Shown here: piece after piece, positions 36,701-44,314 of the stretch
Layout: the number at the start of each line of letters is the position of its first letter
Position numbering within the stretch: position 1 is the first letter of the stretch
From: OLB16 sp964422415
Lineage (GTDB): Bacteria; Hinthialibacterota; Hinthialibacteria; OLB16
Assembly (NCBI GenBank): GCA_964422415.1
Contig: CAYRBI010000013.1
Span: 1-64,000 of the forward strand
Length of the DNA stretch: 64,000 nucleotides
Direction: 5' to 3'
Notes under the pieces: generated by a model
Databases searched by the model: none
What the model was told of the DNA's origin: nothing
Seen by the model: only the letters and a program-made list of their open reading frames with translations
Program-made: the position numbers and the translations under genes

Positions 36701-37595
36701 CACCATCTTTTAGAACTGATTCGGACAGGGCGATCCAATTGTTGGTCCAGGCCCCATCAAAATGGACCCGGCTTTTCTGAACTGTCTCCAAGGCGAGCTG
36801 AATGCGTTTATCGTTGGTGGCATAAACAATGGGCTTCTCGAAGGTGGCCGCCTTGCCGGGGACCGCATCGAAATAGAGGTGATGGGTATTCTTGGTCCGG
36901 CCTGAGTGGACACGGTTGCGTCCATACCCCATAAAGCGGTTCCCCTTTACCACCGAGAAGCCATCATGTCCCACTGCATTCTGGAGACTTCCCAGCAGAT
37001 GCCCTTGGACCAGTGCATTGGTTTTGTTGCGGATCTTCCAGTTCAGTAGCGCCATGGGGTAGGCGCTCATTCCGGGTTCGAGTGGAACCATGGGTGACCA
37101 GGCCTCCAGGGATATCTCCACCGGGAGATCATCGTGGTAATCCACATAGGCGATGGGGAACTCGCCACGGAAACTCAGGGACTTCATGGGAGACAGATCC
37201 GCAGCTTCAGTGAATGCTGAGGTTTGGAGCACACGTTTGAAGGATTCACCGTCCTCAGATTTCCCAGAGACAGCGAAGAAGGTTTGGCCGATCCGGGCGG
37301 GTTTGTAGACACGGTTCCAGATCTGCCATTCAGAGACCTCACCCGTTCCTACGAGAGCCACCGAACCGGTCCCGATTCCTCCCAGTGGGAAACCGATATG
37401 CTCGAGGTGCTCGCCCTCATATACGGGCCCTTGCACCGCCGCAATGTCCAACAGAGGTTGTAGAGCGGCCCTGACTTGTTCCGGCGAACTCCAAGCCCTT
37501 TGATCATACAGCTTGGTTCCCAGCCAGGCGGCCACACCCATTTGGCCAGTTACCGTCAGGAAATCACGCCGGGACAACTGATTCTTGTGAGCCAT
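33798..37595 (-). CDS. Tat-exported GH116-type glycosidase with nested inserted domains
   Basis: 1265 residues. A twin-arginine signal (SRRDFL at residues 8-13, then GQMGVAAWLG) suggests folded export. GH116/GBA2-type sequence starts near 45 (HIGFPLGGIGTGSV, SEWQIWNRV) and resumes at about 620 (FGNMALGCLSG, TFAISWYFPNHF), with the helical catalytic domain towards the C-terminus (SEGCCPMNCTHVYNYAQ, NTYDDAVYGINS, YEQVAG-type ending TGIEYQVAGHLM). Known members hydrolyse beta-glucosides or glucosylceramide through a Glu nucleophile and an Asp acid. Between 262 and 615 lies an amidotransferase-like domain (VNVVWMGKVDPTN, TNLVIMGGKGSAVE, GKVVFLNFDQNEV), itself split by a jelly-roll-like module at about 352-495 (ADFEGGQYPPGW, GHINVDDIRLSD). 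Typical GH116 proteins are about 800-950 residues. GGAGG precedes the ATG. Confidence 0.85.
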   Translation of the reverse strand: MAHKNQLSRRDFLTVTGQMGVAAWLGTKLYDQRAWSSPEQVRAALQPLLDIAAVQGPVYEGEHLEHIGFPLGGIGTGSVALVGTGEVSEWQIWNRVYKPARIGQTFFAVSGKSEDGESFKRVLQTSAFTEAADLSPMKSLSFRGEFPIAYVDYHDDLPVEISLEAWSPMVPLEPGMSAYPMALLNWKIRNKTNALVQGHLLGSLQNAVGHDGFSVVKGNRFMGYGRNRVHSGRTKNTHHLYFDAVPGKAATFEKPIVYATNDKRIQLALETVQKSRVHFDGAWTNNWIALSESVLKDGVNVVWMGKVDPTNCGEPSAITTLTKAVNAGTNLVIMGGKGSAVEAILKPRVAENETVMIADFEGGQYPPGWKVEGEAFGGGPAKGTFSKQNPVTGFIGLGLVNSYQDNDDLLGKLVSPELDLCKSYLQFLVGGGNNADTEIRLVVDGAVVRSAAGVNSEQLRRKIWDISEFKGKKGHLEIVDEGKGGWGHINVDDIRLSDHETMAFTPEEAELIGELLPFKTTEINMEGGPKASWTGQHHLQRSTRLPLTDGLPLGILKNLELKEGAEVIPGPTLESPLAVVSSLGKGKVVFLNFDQNEVHPGDLDTLLGGVASYLTGVKFTPRTGTPKESPFFGNMALGCLSGEAEALPVWTDPKDVLTFLEGGVPKRVFQSVQSQLGESFAGALRIPYSLKPGEESQATFAISWYFPNHFIGGVADPDHRVGNKYNTLFLNARDVFETFARNREEVEGLTYLFHDTFYRSTLPVPLIDCVTSQASILKSQTSMWLEDGTFAGWEGVSVSEGCCPMNCTHVYNYAQTMACLYPNLEREVRTKDLGIQLTQEGLIHHRLAFPLSAPRNSGEALDGQLGTLLKLYREYRRSADDAFLGKWWVNARKAMTFVWKNHDPNGEGIILDCQFNTYDDAVYGINSFIGSLYLAALRAMEEMSLRMGDEGYAKQCRERFEKGKNRLSEECWNGEYYFQPGDLTQLKGRNYGTGCFADQVVGQWWAHILNLGYVLPEDRVKAALEAVLKYNWRERMEGHKQVPRVYAAPDDSGLLIGTWPNGGRPEVPTLYVDEVWTGIEYQVAGHLMFEGLTDKSIDIVTKVRKRSDGRLRKGTHPSGVGNPWDEIECGDHYARAMSSYSLLLSAQGQIYDGPRQSLGFHPLLGTTAHASFFTTAQGWGSFEQKIEGNSQSESLFLCYGQLPLRQLSFSLPKEAKQVTDVVLNLGEDAVAVTWKSDMGRIVIGLTQPVTLSAGNRLLVKMAYSV

Positions 37596-37627
37596 TTCAA
37601 CAACCTCCAGAGATTGGGAGAAACAGG

Positions 37628-37646
37628 GACTCTCTCAGAGAGAGTC
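37628..37646. promoter_or_regulatory. inverted repeat in the GH116-gene leader
   Basis: GACTCTCT (37628-37635) and AGAGAGTC (37639-37646) are perfect 8-base arms around CAG. It sits 33 bases upstream of the GH116 start and just downstream of an AT-rich ATATTATATG stretch that could be a -10 region. It could be an operator or an mRNA hairpin; there is no T-run to support termination of hemW. Confidence 0.35.
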
Positions 37647-37689
37647 AGATCATATAATATCCTATGTTAACCCATGGTCATCCGATATC

Positions 37690-38862
37690 TCAACCCAGAT
37701 TGCCTAAAAGACAATCTATAATCCGTGTGGTGATCTCGGAGTGGAGAAGCCATCCCTTTGGAGTAAGGCCGAGCGCATCCTGGGTATCTCGGCAATATCC
37801 GTGATTCTTCATATCCCGCACCAACACCTCGAAAGAAGGAGGAACCTCTCTTCCCAGAAGAGACTCTATTTCGCATCGATCCACTCCCTCCGCTGTGCGT
37901 AGGCGTAACATCACCAAATCCATCAGCTGTGCTTCTAGTCCCGGAGTCTTGGCGGAGACTGGCAGAGAGTCTGGGACCATGCTCCAGGTGGCCAGGTATG
38001 TCTCCCATTGGGCTGGATTAGAGAAGTATTGGCCCTGGAGATAGCTCGAAGCCGATAATCCGATGCCAATCCATTCTCCACCACGCCAGTACAGCCGGTT
38101 GTGACGGCAGGCATGTCCAGACCGGGCGGCATTGCTCAGTTCATAAACCTGATATCCACACCCCTCAAATATCTGCACCGCCCTCAGGAACATGTCCGCC
38201 TGGATCTCCTCTGGGTCTGGAGGCAAGGACGCAATGGCCATCTGGGTGGTGGGAAGACCAGGATGGAGGATCAGGTTGTAGAATGAGATGTGCGGGGGTT
38301 GAATCTCCAGTGCTGCCTCAAGGTCTTCTTCCCAACCGGTCAGGGTTTGCCCCGGTAGACCATAAATCAGATCTATTGACCAACTGCGGACACCTGAAGC
38401 CTTCAGGCTCTCAATCACATTCCTGGCCACGGTGGAGGTATGTTGCCGGTTCAGCAAGGTCAACAGCGCATCATCAAAGGTCTGGACACCAATGCTGACC
38501 CGGTTCACTCCCAGGCTTAACCACAAGGAAAGAAGGGAATCAGACAGACTCTCGGGATTGGCCTCGGCACTGATCTCCACATCCGGTTCAATCGTAAATC
38601 CACTGGTGATTTCCTCCATCAGACGAGACCAGAGGTCCGGATGGAAACGGCTGGGGGTTCCCCCTCCAAAATAGAGAGTAACCAACGGTCTCTCCAGGCG
38701 TGGAACCCAGAACACAATTTCATTCAAAAGGCATTGGAGGTATTGATCCTGGAAATCATCCCGCCCCGTGACTACCGAGAAATCACAATAACCACACCGG
38801 GAAAGGCAGAAGGGGAGATGGACATACAACCCAGTTCTGGGAGGAGAGTCCTGAGGAGTCAC
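37690..38862 (-). CDS. hemW: HemW-type radical SAM protein (heme chaperone / HemN-like)
   Basis: 390-residue radical SAM protein. The cluster-binding cysteines are C19, C23 and C26 in HLPFCLSRCGYCDF, followed by LYFGGGTPS, the GVNRVSIGVQTFDD segment, and IDLIYGLPGQT. The C-terminal HemN domain carries WIGIGLSASSYL. Proteins of this size are usually HemW, a heme-transfer protein, rather than true oxygen-independent coproporphyrinogen oxidase (HemN, about 450 residues, with an extra N-terminal Cys-containing region). The start is GTG at 38862, overlapping the stop of the TolC-family gene by four bases (GTGA), so translation may be coupled. Confidence 0.9.
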   Translation of the reverse strand: MTPQDSPPRTGLYVHLPFCLSRCGYCDFSVVTGRDDFQDQYLQCLLNEIVFWVPRLERPLVTLYFGGGTPSRFHPDLWSRLMEEITSGFTIEPDVEISAEANPESLSDSLLSLWLSLGVNRVSIGVQTFDDALLTLLNRQHTSTVARNVIESLKASGVRSWSIDLIYGLPGQTLTGWEEDLEAALEIQPPHISFYNLILHPGLPTTQMAIASLPPDPEEIQADMFLRAVQIFEGCGYQVYELSNAARSGHACRHNRLYWRGGEWIGIGLSASSYLQGQYFSNPAQWETYLATWSMVPDSLPVSAKTPGLEAQLMDLVMLRLRTAEGVDRCEIESLLGREVPPSFEVLVRDMKNHGYCRDTQDALGLTPKGWLLHSEITTRIIDCLLGNLG

Positions 38863-40625
38863 TTCGTGGGTGGCTCATCCGCCGGAGAGTAACGTGCCAT
38901 GACTTCACTGATGGGACGGCCAATGACCAGATCGAGAGCTGCCATTGCGATGATATACTGAATCTCAGCCCGGACTCGTGTTGAGGAGGCTGAGGTGAGA
39001 TCATTCTGGGCCTGTGCAATATCAAAGATATCAATCTCTCCAAACTCACCCAGCTCCACCATTTTCTTAAAGGTCTCGCGTGCCAGTTCTTCATTACGGC
39101 GCAGAATGGAGATCCGCTTGGTCAAAGTCTCCTGAGCACGGAAGGCCTCATCCACATTATTGGCGATCACCCGTTCCTGCTGTTCGTAATTTGTCTTCGC
39201 TTGCCGGACCAGGATTTGATTCCTTTGGTAGTTGGCTTTGTCCGAGGGCAGGTTCAGGGGGAGATTCAAGCGGAGATCCGCCCCGGCATTCTGGTAATCA
39301 AACATGGAATAGGATTCGTAGAGGTGTTCATCTTCATCACTCACCCCCATATGAGCCGAGAAATCCAGGTTGGGAAGAAGCGCATTCTTGGCTTGTTCGA
39401 AATAAAGATCCTGTTGACGAACCGCAAGTTGAAGGGCACGGAGGTCTGGGCGGAGTCTTAGGGCCTCGGTGACTGCCTCATCTACAGTGTAAATGGGTTG
39501 AGAAATAATGGGCACATCTGTACTTGCCAGAATAATCGGGGCGGTGGGTTCTAGCCCCATGCTCAACCGTAGGTCAATGAGAGCGCTCTCCACATCATTT
39601 TTTGCGCTGACCAGTTCTTGTTGAGAAGAGGTCACTTGCCGTTCGGCGTTGAGGAGATCAATGTGTGTGATATTCGCTGGAATGAAGGGCGCTTTCTCCT
39701 GTGTCAGGTGGAAGACTGTCGAAGCTCTTTTATAGGAATCCTGTTGTACCAGGGCCAAAGCGATGGCCTGTTGAACACTTAAAAAATTTTGGACCACTTC
39801 CGCGATGACCGATTGAATGGATCGTTCCAAGTCCAGATTAGTGGCAGCCTGTTCCAATTCCTGAACTCGCAAGTCCGTCATGGCCACCTCCCCAGCGCCC
39901 TCCAGGAGGGGCTGAGTGATGGCGACATTAGCCTCGGAGAACCAACGGACATCAGCCATACGGTTCAAATAAACAGGATCTCCATTGGCATCGAGGATGG
40001 TATAGGTACGCGGAACTTCCGTAGATTGATAAGTTGTTCTTCCACCCAGGGACAAAGCTCCACCATTGGAAAAGCGTCGGCTGACGATGGTCCCATCGGA
40101 ATTACCCGCTGAGGATCCCTCCGATCCTCCTAGCGAGAATGAATACCGGTCACTATTCGTATGCGCCAGATTCTCGTCATAATGCGCCCCTGTACCGAGC
40201 TGATAGATATTACCGAACTCCTCCTGGCGTTCACGGAGGGTGATCTGAGCACTGCGCAGACTGTCTCGCGCGTTGCGTAGGGGACGGTTGTTCTCCAGAG
40301 CGATATGGATGCAGTCCCAGAGGCGGTAACCTTTTTCCTTGGAGAGGTTTGGGTGCCATTCTGGGACGGGGGGGAGTTGGGCGAGATCCGCGCTCGCTTG
40401 CTTGACAGCCGAGAGTGCGGGGGAGGCTGAATAGCCCTCCACCTCCAGGGGAGCCATATCCGGTTCGGATTCCTGCAGATCTTGAGCATTGGCGAATGGC
40501 ACTGGCAGCCATATAGCCCCTAAAAACAAAATCAGTCCAATAGGAATCCTAGGAATTAGCCATAAGAGACCATCCACAGAGAATCCCCTTGTGTGACATG
40601 TTTGCCTACGGTATGAAGTCCTCAT
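38859..40625 (-). CDS. TolC-family outer membrane channel protein
   Basis: 588 residues with a long basic N-region, a hydrophobic core (ILFLGAIWLPVPF) and ANAQ cleavage site. The mature protein has two related halves of long helices with TolC (OEP) signatures: NRPLRNARDSLRSAQITL, a beta segment rich in Gly/Ser, NLDLERSIQSVIAEVVQNF, then RQVTSSQQELVSAKNDVE and AVTEALRLRPDLRALQLA, ENQ-type coiled coils near the end, and QAQNDLTSAS. It likely forms the outer-membrane exit duct of an efflux or type I secretion system. No inner-membrane pump or adaptor gene is adjacent, unlike in most efflux operons. Confidence 0.9.
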   Translation of the reverse strand: MRTSYRRQTCHTRGFSVDGLLWLIPRIPIGLILFLGAIWLPVPFANAQDLQESEPDMAPLEVEGYSASPALSAVKQASADLAQLPPVPEWHPNLSKEKGYRLWDCIHIALENNRPLRNARDSLRSAQITLRERQEEFGNIYQLGTGAHYDENLAHTNSDRYSFSLGGSEGSSAGNSDGTIVSRRFSNGGALSLGGRTTYQSTEVPRTYTILDANGDPVYLNRMADVRWFSEANVAITQPLLEGAGEVAMTDLRVQELEQAATNLDLERSIQSVIAEVVQNFLSVQQAIALALVQQDSYKRASTVFHLTQEKAPFIPANITHIDLLNAERQVTSSQQELVSAKNDVESALIDLRLSMGLEPTAPIILASTDVPIISQPIYTVDEAVTEALRLRPDLRALQLAVRQQDLYFEQAKNALLPNLDFSAHMGVSDEDEHLYESYSMFDYQNAGADLRLNLPLNLPSDKANYQRNQILVRQAKTNYEQQERVIANNVDEAFRAQETLTKRISILRRNEELARETFKKMVELGEFGEIDIFDIAQAQNDLTSASSTRVRAEIQYIIAMAALDLVIGRPISEVMARYSPADEPPTK

Positions 40626-40758
40626 AACTCAAATCCAGGTTATCGGCTCCTAAGTGGATATACTTAACGACTGGTATTCCATGGGAGTTGGCAAACACAA
40701 CATATCCATTCCCCACAATGGAGGGGGGGCTCGGAGTTCTGCAAGGATACTTTTATAA
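40626..40758. other. divergent intergenic region, upstream part
   Basis: Between the leftward TolC-family gene and a rightward promoter. It contains short GC-poor stretches (TCTAAGTGGATATACTT-like) but I see no gene or clear promoter for the leftward gene. Confidence 0.4.
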
Positions 40759-40787
40759 TTGACAGGGGAGTAACGGCTGGCAACAAT
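40759..40787 (+). promoter_or_regulatory. candidate sigma-70 promoter for the winged-helix gene
   Basis: A perfect -35 hexamer TTGACA (40759-40764) is followed after 17 bases by AACAAT (40782-40787), which matches 4 of 6 -10 positions. It lies about 85 bases upstream of the ATG at 40874, and may also serve trpB-trpA. Confidence 0.5.
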
Positions 40788-40802
40788 GCTGGGAAGATAA
40801 AC

Positions 40803-40848
40803 CCCCTCTGCTTTGGAGTGGCTCCAAGATGGAAGCAAAGAGGAGGGG
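40803..40848 (+). promoter_or_regulatory. leader hairpin before the winged-helix gene
   Basis: CCCCTCTGCTTTG (40803-40815) can pair with CAAAGAGGAGGGG (40836-40848), 11 of 13 positions. The 20-base loop can form a small inner stem. It ends 25 bases before the ATG, so a role in translation or transcript stability is possible. It has no T-run. Confidence 0.3.
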
Positions 40849-40873
40849 AGCGCAAGGGAAAGGGGATGATTCT

Positions 40874-41086
40874 ATGTCAACGAGCGATGAGGTAATGGAG
40901 ATCGGAAGAAATGCTGGTCTTGTCTGGGATGAGTTAAATTCGAATGGATCGGTCACGATTGCATCCCTTAAGAAATCGAGAAACCTGAGTGAGGTTGAAG
41001 TTCAACGCGCGATCGGTTGGTTGGCGCGTGAGGATAAGATTACTTTTGAGCAGAAGGGGAAGGGTTTTCTGATTGGCCTGAAATAG
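40874..41086 (+). CDS. small winged-helix protein (DUF2582-type)
   Basis: 70 residues in the form beginning MSTSDEVMEIGRNAG. The AGGGGAT ribosome site favours ATG 40874 over ATG 40829, which would add a basic 15-residue lead. The body matches the short winged helix-turn-helix family: AGLVWDELNSNGSVTI (helix 1), ASLKKSRNLSEVEVQRAIGWL (recognition region) and the wing DKITFEQKGKGF. Many copies occur in Bacteroidetes and related phyla, with no settled role, though DNA binding is expected. It lies 16 bases before trpB in the same direction, and may regulate or merely share its transcript. Confidence 0.85.
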   Translation: MSTSDEVMEIGRNAGLVWDELNSNGSVTIASLKKSRNLSEVEVQRAIGWLAREDKITFEQKGKGFLIGLK

Positions 41087-41102
41087 ACCAAGTTCCCAAG
41101 AT

Positions 41103-42329
41103 ATGACTACTACAAGCGAATTGAAGTATGACTTCCCGGACCAACGAGGGTATTTCGGGCAGTTCGGGGGGAAGTTTGTGCCAGAGACCCTGATGGGGGC
41201 TTTGGAGGATCTGGAAAAAGCATACAGGGAAGCCCAGCAAGATCCGGCATTCCAGGAGGAACTCCACTACCTGTTGCGGGAATATGCTGGCCGGGAGACT
41301 CCTCTCTTCGAAGCCCGCCGTCTCTCGGAGCATTATGGGACCGGGAAGATCCTCCTGAAAAGGGAAGACCTGCTTCACACGGGCGCCCATAAAATTAACA
41401 ACACACTCGGGCAAATTCTCCTCGCCAGGCGGATGGGAAAGAAACGGATCATTGCGGAAACTGGGGCGGGTCAGCATGGAGTCGCCACCGCCACCGTGTG
41501 TGCTTTGATGGGTTTGGAGTGTATTGTCTACATGGGCAAAGAAGACATCCGGCGGCAAAGCCTGAATGTCTTCAGAATGAATATGCTGGGAGCCAAGGTC
41601 GAACCAGTTCTCAGCGGAGCTCAGACCCTCAAGGATGCCACCAATCAGGCCATCCGCGATTGGGTATCCAATGTCCGGGATACCTTTTACATCATTGGCT
41701 CCGTAATTGGACCGCATCCTTATCCCATGATGGTCCGTGACTTCCAATCCGTCATTGGCTCCGAGACCCGCCGTCAGTGCCTGGAACGGTATGGACGGTT
41801 GCCGGACTATGTAACCGCATGTGTCGGCGGGGGCAGCAACGGCATGGGGATGTTCTATCCCTTTGTGAGAGATCCCAGCGTGAAGATCCTGGGCGTCGAG
41901 GCAGCGGGTTTGGGTCTCGAGACAGGTAAGCACTCTGCCTCACTTTCTAAAGGCAAGACCGGTGTTTTCCACGGTAGTATGATTAAGTTATTGCAGGATC
42001 ATGAGGGTCAGATCCGTCTGGCTCACAGTGTCTCCGCTGGACTCGATTATCCCGGGACCGGCCCTGAGCATTGTCATCTCCATGATTCAGGAAGAGCCCG
42101 GTATGAGTCGGTTACAGATGAGGAGGCTATCCAGGCCTTTCAGCGCTTATCACGCCTGGAGGGGATCCTCCCCGCTTTAGAATCCTCTCATGCCTTGGCC
42201 TATCTGGAGTATCTGATGCCCACTCTGGGCAAGGACAATCTGGTGGTAGTGTGCCTTTCGGGACGTGGCGATAAGGATGTTTTTACTGTTGCCGAACAGA
42301 TCGGTTATGACTTGGAAGTGGGATCATGA
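41103..42329 (+). CDS. trpB: tryptophan synthase beta chain
   Basis: 408 residues, standard length. Condenses indole and serine into tryptophan with PLP. Visible marks are GQFGGKFVPETLM, the PLP lysine in LLHTGAHKINNTLGQ, AETGAGQHGVATAT, the phosphate-binding GGGSNG, and HSVSAGLDYPGTGPEH. The alpha subunit gene follows with a four-base overlap (ATGA at 42326-42329), as usual. No other trp genes are seen in the window, so the pathway is split. Confidence 0.97.
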   Translation: MTTTSELKYDFPDQRGYFGQFGGKFVPETLMGALEDLEKAYREAQQDPAFQEELHYLLREYAGRETPLFEARRLSEHYGTGKILLKREDLLHTGAHKINNTLGQILLARRMGKKRIIAETGAGQHGVATATVCALMGLECIVYMGKEDIRRQSLNVFRMNMLGAKVEPVLSGAQTLKDATNQAIRDWVSNVRDTFYIIGSVIGPHPYPMMVRDFQSVIGSETRRQCLERYGRLPDYVTACVGGGSNGMGMFYPFVRDPSVKILGVEAAGLGLETGKHSASLSKGKTGVFHGSMIKLLQDHEGQIRLAHSVSAGLDYPGTGPEHCHLHDSGRARYESVTDEEAIQAFQRLSRLEGILPALESSHALAYLEYLMPTLGKDNLVVVCLSGRGDKDVFTVAEQIGYDLEVGS

Positions 42330-43117
42330 GCCAGGTCTCCGATCTCTTCAAACAACTCAAACAGCGCGGACGGACCGCATTGGCCCCCTATTTCATGGCG
42401 GGCTATCCGGATCTGGACACCAGTTTTCAGCTCATGCGGGAAGCCGCGCGGGCTGGGGCTGACCTGATCGAGATGGGAATGCCCTTTTCTGATCCACTCG
42501 CCGATGGCCCGACCATCCAAAAGGCGGGACAGACTGCCCTCCAGCATCCCTTCACCCTGCACGAACTCCTGGAAAGGTTCGGGAAGGTCCGGGGTGAGAT
42601 CGGCATTCCGGTGGTCCTCATGACCTACTACAACCCAGTCTTCCAACTGGGTCTGGAGAGAACAGCCGGACTAGCCGCCGCGAATGGGATCGCCGGTTTT
42701 ATCGTCCCCGACCTGCCTTTGGAGGAATCCGCCGCGTTCAACCAGGCCTGCTCCAGTCATGGCTTGGATCTGGTACCCCTCATTGCTCCCACAAGTAGCC
42801 CCGAGAGGATTAAAAAAATCGATGCTCACGCCACTGGAATGCTTTATTATGTGAGCCGGGTGGGTACCACGGGTGCGCGGACGGAACTGCCCCCGGAGCT
42901 TCTGGAAGCACTAGATGCTTTCCGGGCGGGCACCACACACCCGTTTGTGGTTGGATTTGGTATTAGCACTCCGGAACATGCACGGTTGTTGCGCAGCCAT
43001 GCGGATGGGATTGTGATTGCCAGCGCCATCATCGACCGTCTGGAAGTTACACCCCGTGAGGATCTCGCACGCTGTGTCCGCGATTTCCTCCAGCCGCTGT
43101 CCGCAGTCCTGGGGTAA
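42326..43117 (+). CDS. trpA: tryptophan synthase alpha chain
   Basis: 263 residues. Cleaves indole-3-glycerol phosphate and passes indole to TrpB. The general-acid Glu is in LIEMGMPFSDPLADGP, the catalytic Asp in VPDLPLEES, and the phosphate-binding loop in GFGISTPEHA. Starts within the trpB stop. Its TAA is immediately followed by the run of N, so any downstream sequence between it and accD is lost. Confidence 0.97.
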   Translation: MSQVSDLFKQLKQRGRTALAPYFMAGYPDLDTSFQLMREAARAGADLIEMGMPFSDPLADGPTIQKAGQTALQHPFTLHELLERFGKVRGEIGIPVVLMTYYNPVFQLGLERTAGLAAANGIAGFIVPDLPLEESAAFNQACSSHGLDLVPLIAPTSSPERIKKIDAHATGMLYYVSRVGTTGARTELPPELLEALDAFRAGTTHPFVVGFGISTPEHARLLRSHADGIVIASAIIDRLEVTPREDLARCVRDFLQPLSAVLG

Positions 43118-43217
43118 NNNNNNNNNNNNNNNNNNNNNNNNNNNNNNNNNNNNNNNNNNNNNNNNNNNNNNNNNNNNNNNNNNNNNNNNNNNNNNNNNNN
43201 NNNNNNNNNNNNNNNNN
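43118..43217. other. assembly gap (100 N)
   Basis: Exactly 100 unknown bases, most likely a scaffold placeholder of unknown true length. It hides the accD start and possibly a whole gene. Confidence 0.99.
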
Positions 43218-44042
43218 CCCCCTCGCTACACCGCCATCAACACACCGGTCAAGAAAACCGAAATTCCCGGCGGTCTGTGGATGCGCTGTGAGAAATGCGA
43301 TGAGATGATCTTCAAGAAGGAATGGGAAGACAATCTCAAGATTTGCCCCAAGTGTGGCCGTTATTCCCTTATGGGAGCACGGGAACGGCTGAGTTCACTG
43401 GTAGATCCAGGCAGCTTCACCGAAAGTGACTCTGGAGTGGCCTCCATCGACCCCCTTCAATTCCAGGGGTATGCGGACAGCCTCGCCAAGAGCCGTAAAC
43501 GTACAGGCGAGAAGGAGGCTGTTATTAGTGGAGCAGCCAAGCTGTGTGGAACTCCGTGCCAGATCGCGGCCTTTGATTTTAACTTCATGGCGGGGAGTAT
43601 GGGCTCAGCGGTGGGGGAGAAGGTGACTCGAACCCTCGAACGGGGACGAGAGAGCAGTCAACCCGTAGTCATCATCTCCGCTGGCGGCGGAGGAGCGCGT
43701 ATGCACGAGGGTATTCTCTCACTGATGCAGATGGCCAAGACCAGCGCCGCCGTGGCACGCATGCGCGAACGTGGAATCCCCTTCATCTCGGTCATCACTC
43801 ATCCCACCATGGGAGGTGTGGCCGCGTCGTTCGCCTCCTTAGGCGATATCATCATCGCCGAACCGGGTGCATTGATCGGATTCGCCGGACCGCGTGTCAT
43901 TGAACAGACCATCGGTCAACGTCTGCCCGATGATTTCCAGACCTCGGAGTTCCTTTTGAAACATGGAATGATCGACATGATCGTGGGACGCCATGACCTG
44001 CGTTCCACATTGGGAAGGCTTTTGAGTCTGTTGGCAAACTAA
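43218..44042 (+). CDS. accD: acetyl-CoA carboxylase carboxyltransferase beta subunit, 5' end missing
   Basis: 274 residues visible; the start lies in the gap. Catalyses transfer of the carboxyl group from biotin to acetyl-CoA with the alpha subunit (AccA), in fatty acid synthesis. The zinc ribbon shows as MRCEKCDE ... ICPKCGRY, and the crotonase-like core as DFNFMAGSMGSAVGEK, SAGGGGARMHEG, THPTMGGVAASFA and FAGPRVIEQTI. Reading frame is fixed by the stop at 44040-44042. Only a few residues should be missing, since the zinc ribbon begins within the first 40 residues in the family. Confidence 0.95.
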   Translation, partial: PPRYTAINTPVKKTEIPGGLWMRCEKCDEMIFKKEWEDNLKICPKCGRYSLMGARERLSSLVDPGSFTESDSGVASIDPLQFQGYADSLAKSRKRTGEKEAVISGAAKLCGTPCQIAAFDFNFMAGSMGSAVGEKVTRTLERGRESSQPVVIISAGGGGARMHEGILSLMQMAKTSAAVARMRERGIPFISVITHPTMGGVAASFASLGDIIIAEPGALIGFAGPRVIEQTIGQRLPDDFQTSEFLLKHGMIDMIVGRHDLRSTLGRLLSLLAN

Positions 44043-44054
44043 GGCGTGATGAAA

Positions 44055-44109
44055 ACCTAACCCCCCCGCCCCCCTTCCCTAAAAGGAAGGGGGGCGGGGG
44101 AGGTTAGGT
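44055..44109 (+). terminator. strong GC-rich hairpin after accD
   Basis: A long stem: CCCCCGCCCCCCTTCC (44063-44078) with GGAAGGGGGGCGGGGG (44085-44100) around CTAAAA, extended by ACCTAACC (44055-44062) with GGTTAGGT (44102-44109) across one bulged A. It lies 12 bases past the stop. No U-tract follows, so a Rho-independent role is likely but not certain. It shares its core arm with the hairpin at 386-422. Confidence 0.65.
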
Positions 44110-44314
44110 CCGCGAAAAACTGCTTGATCATTCATTTTTTGCGGGTAACAACCCGCTCCATTTGGCATATAATTAAAGATGAGATGTGGATCTGAGTCTG
44201 GATGGCTTCGGTTCATGGCCTGTCTATCGCTTCCTTGGCCCTGAAGGGAGGTGATTATTCTCTACAGTTCCATTTGTTCCCTACAGAATAACACTGCAAT
44301 GAAGGAGGTGCGTC
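44110..44314 (+). other. leader of the cytidylate-kinase-like gene
   Basis: About 205 bases without a gene. A GCGGGT/ACCCGC hairpin lies at 44141-44156 and a perfect TATAAT at 44168-44173, with only a weak -35 (GTAACA) 17 bases upstream. AAGGAGGTG at 44302-44310 is the ribosome site. The 5' leader would be about 135 bases. Confidence 0.4.

Noticed and set aside
34575..36713. Long plus-strand readings across the GH116 gene
   Set aside because: They lack start sites and domain motifs, while the opposite strand has a continuous, family-matching protein.
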